A stretch of DNA of 64,000 nucleotides, taken from Acanthaster planci (lineage: Eukaryota > Echinodermata > Asteroidea > Valvatida > Acanthasteridae). The stretch is from the NCBI RefSeq assembly GCF_001949145.1, contig NW_019091369.1, forward strand, positions 2,737,826 through 2,801,825. The letters run 5' to 3'. Both the position numbers and the translations under genes were made by a program. The notes under the pieces were generated by a model. That model was not told where the DNA came from. It saw only the letters and a list, made by a program, of their open reading frames with translations, and made no database searches. This document shows positions 61,051 through 64,000 of this stretch, piece by piece (position 1 is the stretch's first letter; every line of letters begins with the position of its first letter).

Positions 61051-64000
61051 TCGTAAAGGTTATTCGTCAGAAGGCCACATACAAATGTAATTATGTTTTT
61101 ATTTTCAGGTGAATTGCTTTTATTTTATCCATGCCTTGCTTTATGCTATACTTTGTAAAGACAATTCAATCTAATGCAAAAGAGGGTGAGTTTTGTTGGA
61201 ATCATTTGAAAAGTTTTATTTTTGACTTGACAATTTGTCATCTGTAAGCTATGATGTTTTAATGGAAATGGTTGAAGTTTTCCTTTTTTGTGCTTAAGGG
61301 AGTACATTACTATCGGTTTACAATATTTTATTTAATTAGCTGTGAAGACCGAAAGGTTTGTGTGTAAAACATTACCACAAATTACAGATTTCAACTACTA
61401 GCAAAAATCTCCCCCCCCCCTTGGGTTAACCTTGGGTTTTGTAGCCATGCTTAGACAAAAAGGACACATACACTAAGTTTGTCCTATTATGATTCGGTGC
61501 GTTAACATTACTGTTGTTTGTTTGTTCTGGAGTAATCCAGAATGTGGTGTGATATGACCCATCTTTCACATGATGAATCTTGCAGAAAGACTCTTAAAAA
61601 TTAAGTTTATCAACAGAAAAGTATATATTGTAATAAATCATATATATTGTAATAAAAAAAGAGAAAAACTTCATATTTGTTTTTTATTTGCACAGTGTGC
61701 TGATTTAAAATATTCTTATGAAGCTCACAAGGAATTGAACTGCATCTTTCATCCAATGCTTCACTGCTTTGCAGTTCATTTTGGTTTGTCGGTCACAAAA
61801 ACTTCCAACTTTGGTGGCCAAATCTCTTTGCATGGAAATAATCATTCCTAATAGAATCAACCATTAGCTGAAATATCTGTCCTGTAATAGGGGCGTTTCA
61901 CAATAGTGCGCTTCCAAGAGCTTGCAACACGTTGGTCAATCACAGTGTGCGAAATTTGTTGACCCGTTTGGAAACGGAGGGTCGACAAATTTTGTGCGTT
62001 GTGATTGGCCAACACGTTAGAAACTCTTGGAGGTGCGCTATTGTGAATTACCCGTATTGGTGTGAACATTTTCCAAATCTGTGATGAGAAAGTATATTGA
62101 GAGAGCTGTCAGTGTTCAACACATTGATTCATTTTGCATTGAGGGGAAGGTTTGTCTTTTTTAACTTGAAGTTGTGTCTTTTTTTACATTGTATTTCAGC
62201 TGCATTTTTTCTGGAGTTTTGTTGTGTTATGCCATGTTTTTGTTTTGTCTGTCGAATTTGTTCCATTGTTGTGTATTTCATGTGTTGGATGTGCTGTTTC
62301 CTGGCAGTGGTATTTTCTAAGAATGTGATTTCATTTTGTGTGTTTCTCACATGATGCATGTGTTACCTTCCACCTGGCCTCTTCAAGACAAGTTGGGAGC
62401 TGAGACAGTTTACCCAGAAAATTGACATAAAAAGTCAAACCTTGGGATTACTACCAACGGTTGGACTTCATTCCCCAGGGATGCATGCTGGACCGTATAT
62501 TTTTCAACCTTTCACCCTTGGAAGGCTAATAACACACACTGCATGCCTTATAAGTGAAGTCTAATCCTTATGGGAAAGTTTGACATGTACATGTATGTCA
62601 TTGCAGTAAATTGCATACTGATGGGAAATGTTGCTCAGCACTTCAAACACAGGGTTGGAAGTCCAGCCTTGGGCAGTAATGAATTGTGTATTTGACCATT
62701 CCTTTTTCTCCCTCTGTCCTTATAAAACTGACCTTGCAGCAGTTATGACTCGTCACATGATGGACTTGCAACCAATCAGCATTGCAAACCCAGGCAACTG
62801 TGTGAAAAAGTAGAACCGGTCCCCGAAAGGGTCTTGCAACAACCCCCCCCCCATATTTTTATTTGCAGCAACTTGGAGTGGAAACACTGGATCGTTTGTA
62901 CTTCCAAAAAAGAATTTTTCTCACATTGCCAACTTTATGATTGTGTAGTTGAAAAAAACAGGCCTGCAAAGCACAGCCGCGGTACAAACACAATACATGT
63001 ATTCTGACTGTTTTCCTGATGGTTGGTTGTGCAGAACACAAGCTGTCTTTGTGGTTCATCTTGGATTTGAAAGCCCGGTGCATGTATTCAACTGAGTTAC
63101 TGACATATTTTATGGTTTGCTTTTTCACAATGAGTTAGGGAGCCAGGTCAGAAGGTGATTTATTATACAGAAGCTCTACAGATCATACTAACAGGATAAT
63201 GTACAATCCTATCTTTGTCATATTTAAGTTTTTTTCTTCGGATGTGCACAGCCACATATTATGCTTAAAGGGTTTACACTTTTTCAGCCTTGAAAGACTC
63301 TGTTTTCTCGAGTTTCACTTCCCGTGATCACGGTTCCATTCCCCGAGACAACCTTTGAATCTTAATGCCATCTTAATCTGTTTGTATTTTCAAGGCTAAC
63401 AGTTCTTCCAATTCAGATCTCTTTCTTGATTTACATGTATGTCCAATAGAAAGTGATCCACTTCACAATATTCATGCTCCGTCCAACAGGAGTGGACAGC
63501 ATTGCCTTTGATAGATATTTGCTGTCCAACGATGATCGATCTAGTTGTGTACGTGATGTCCAGATTTACATAGTCACCCATTGGTTGAAGACCTATTCTC
63601 AATGGGTCCTTTTGATGACAAATTTTCTGTGTGTACAACAGGTGTGACTGGCAAAGTTGCAGGGGGAAAATACAAACGGACAATGCAGAGTATTGATTTA
63701 TGGATTAATGGGACCATTAATAACACTTTGTGATACCTGAATAGTCACTGATTGTGATATATAGTTTTTATTCATAAATAGTGAGTTATAATTTTGCTTG
63801 CAAGAAACAAAAACTTTTTCTTAACCCTTAGAGTAAACCTTTCACATAACAACGGAAACATAAAAAAGAAGTTACATTTTGGCCAAAAGTTAGTCACAAA
63901 TTTAGTTCAAATGCGAGGCTAACCACCAGAATACCGTCCTGGTAATCTTAAAGCATTTGGAAGTGGTTTGAAGAAAACTCAATTTTGGTCCAAAATTGAT
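61051..64000. other. 3' flanking DNA, no gene seen
   Basis: AT-rich with one palindromic element (61890-62052). No frame shows homology, and no RNA gene is visible to the window end. Confidence 0.55.
61890..62052. mobile_element. short palindromic MITE (about 163 bp)
   Basis: Two arms of about 75-80 bp are inverted copies at roughly 80% identity. The left arm starts gggcgtttcacaatag and the right ends ctattgtgaattaccc; shared inner blocks include tccaagag, acacgttgg, caatcaca and aaatttgt-gaccc. There is almost no spacer, so the whole element can fold into one hairpin. It has no coding capacity. The target duplication is unclear. Confidence 0.75.

Overview
This is an animal (metazoan) nuclear window: long AT-rich GT-AG introns and intergenic DNA surround GC-richer protein-coding exons. 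It carries three genes, all on the + strand: the 3' part of a TIAM-type Rac guanine-nucleotide exchange factor (about 7.3-30 kb), a complete GDAP2 gene (about 34-41.4 kb) and a complete TENT5/FAM46 non-canonical poly(A) polymerase gene (about 53.7-61 kb). The proteins resemble their vertebrate counterparts closely, while introns hold tRNA-derived repeats, short palindromic DNA transposons and tacatgta-rich tracts. A marine invertebrate, probably a deuterostome (hemichordate, echinoderm or cephalochordate), fits best; the species cannot be fixed from sequence alone.

Layout. 1-7333 is intron of the TIAM gene with no exon that I can recognise. 7334-29293 holds 24 TIAM coding exons whose summed length (5127 nt including stop) keeps one open frame: a large disordered exon, then PHn-CC-Ex, Ras-binding domain, PDZ, a charged linker, DH, PHc and a Ser-rich tail. 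The true N terminus lies upstream of the window. 29294 to about 30 kb or beyond is 3' UTR. GDAP2 follows with a probable non-coding first exon ending at 34143 and 11 coding exons (34845-40906) that encode 497 aa, the length I recall for the human protein. 41.4-53.7 kb is non-coding apart from repeats and a CRE-bearing, CpG-rich patch near 46.6 kb. TENT5 is one uninterrupted 432-codon ORF (54219-55517) behind CCAAT and TATA boxes, probably with a very long 3' UTR.

The genes act in different processes (Rac activation at membranes and junctions; a macro/CRAL-TRIO protein; mRNA poly(A)-tail extension), so I infer no shared pathway. The GDAP2-TENT5 neighbourhood is notable because GDAP2 and TENT5C are also close neighbours on human 1p12. 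The most interesting items are short motifs in the TIAM homologue (a perfect beta-TrCP-type degron and two SLYDN boxes), a degenerate GDAP2 macro-domain loop, a possible 15-nt microexon between DH and PHc, a 669-bp transposon with an apparent 9-bp target duplication, and a head-to-head pair of tRNA-Thr-like repeats. I found no convincing undescribed multi-gene system.
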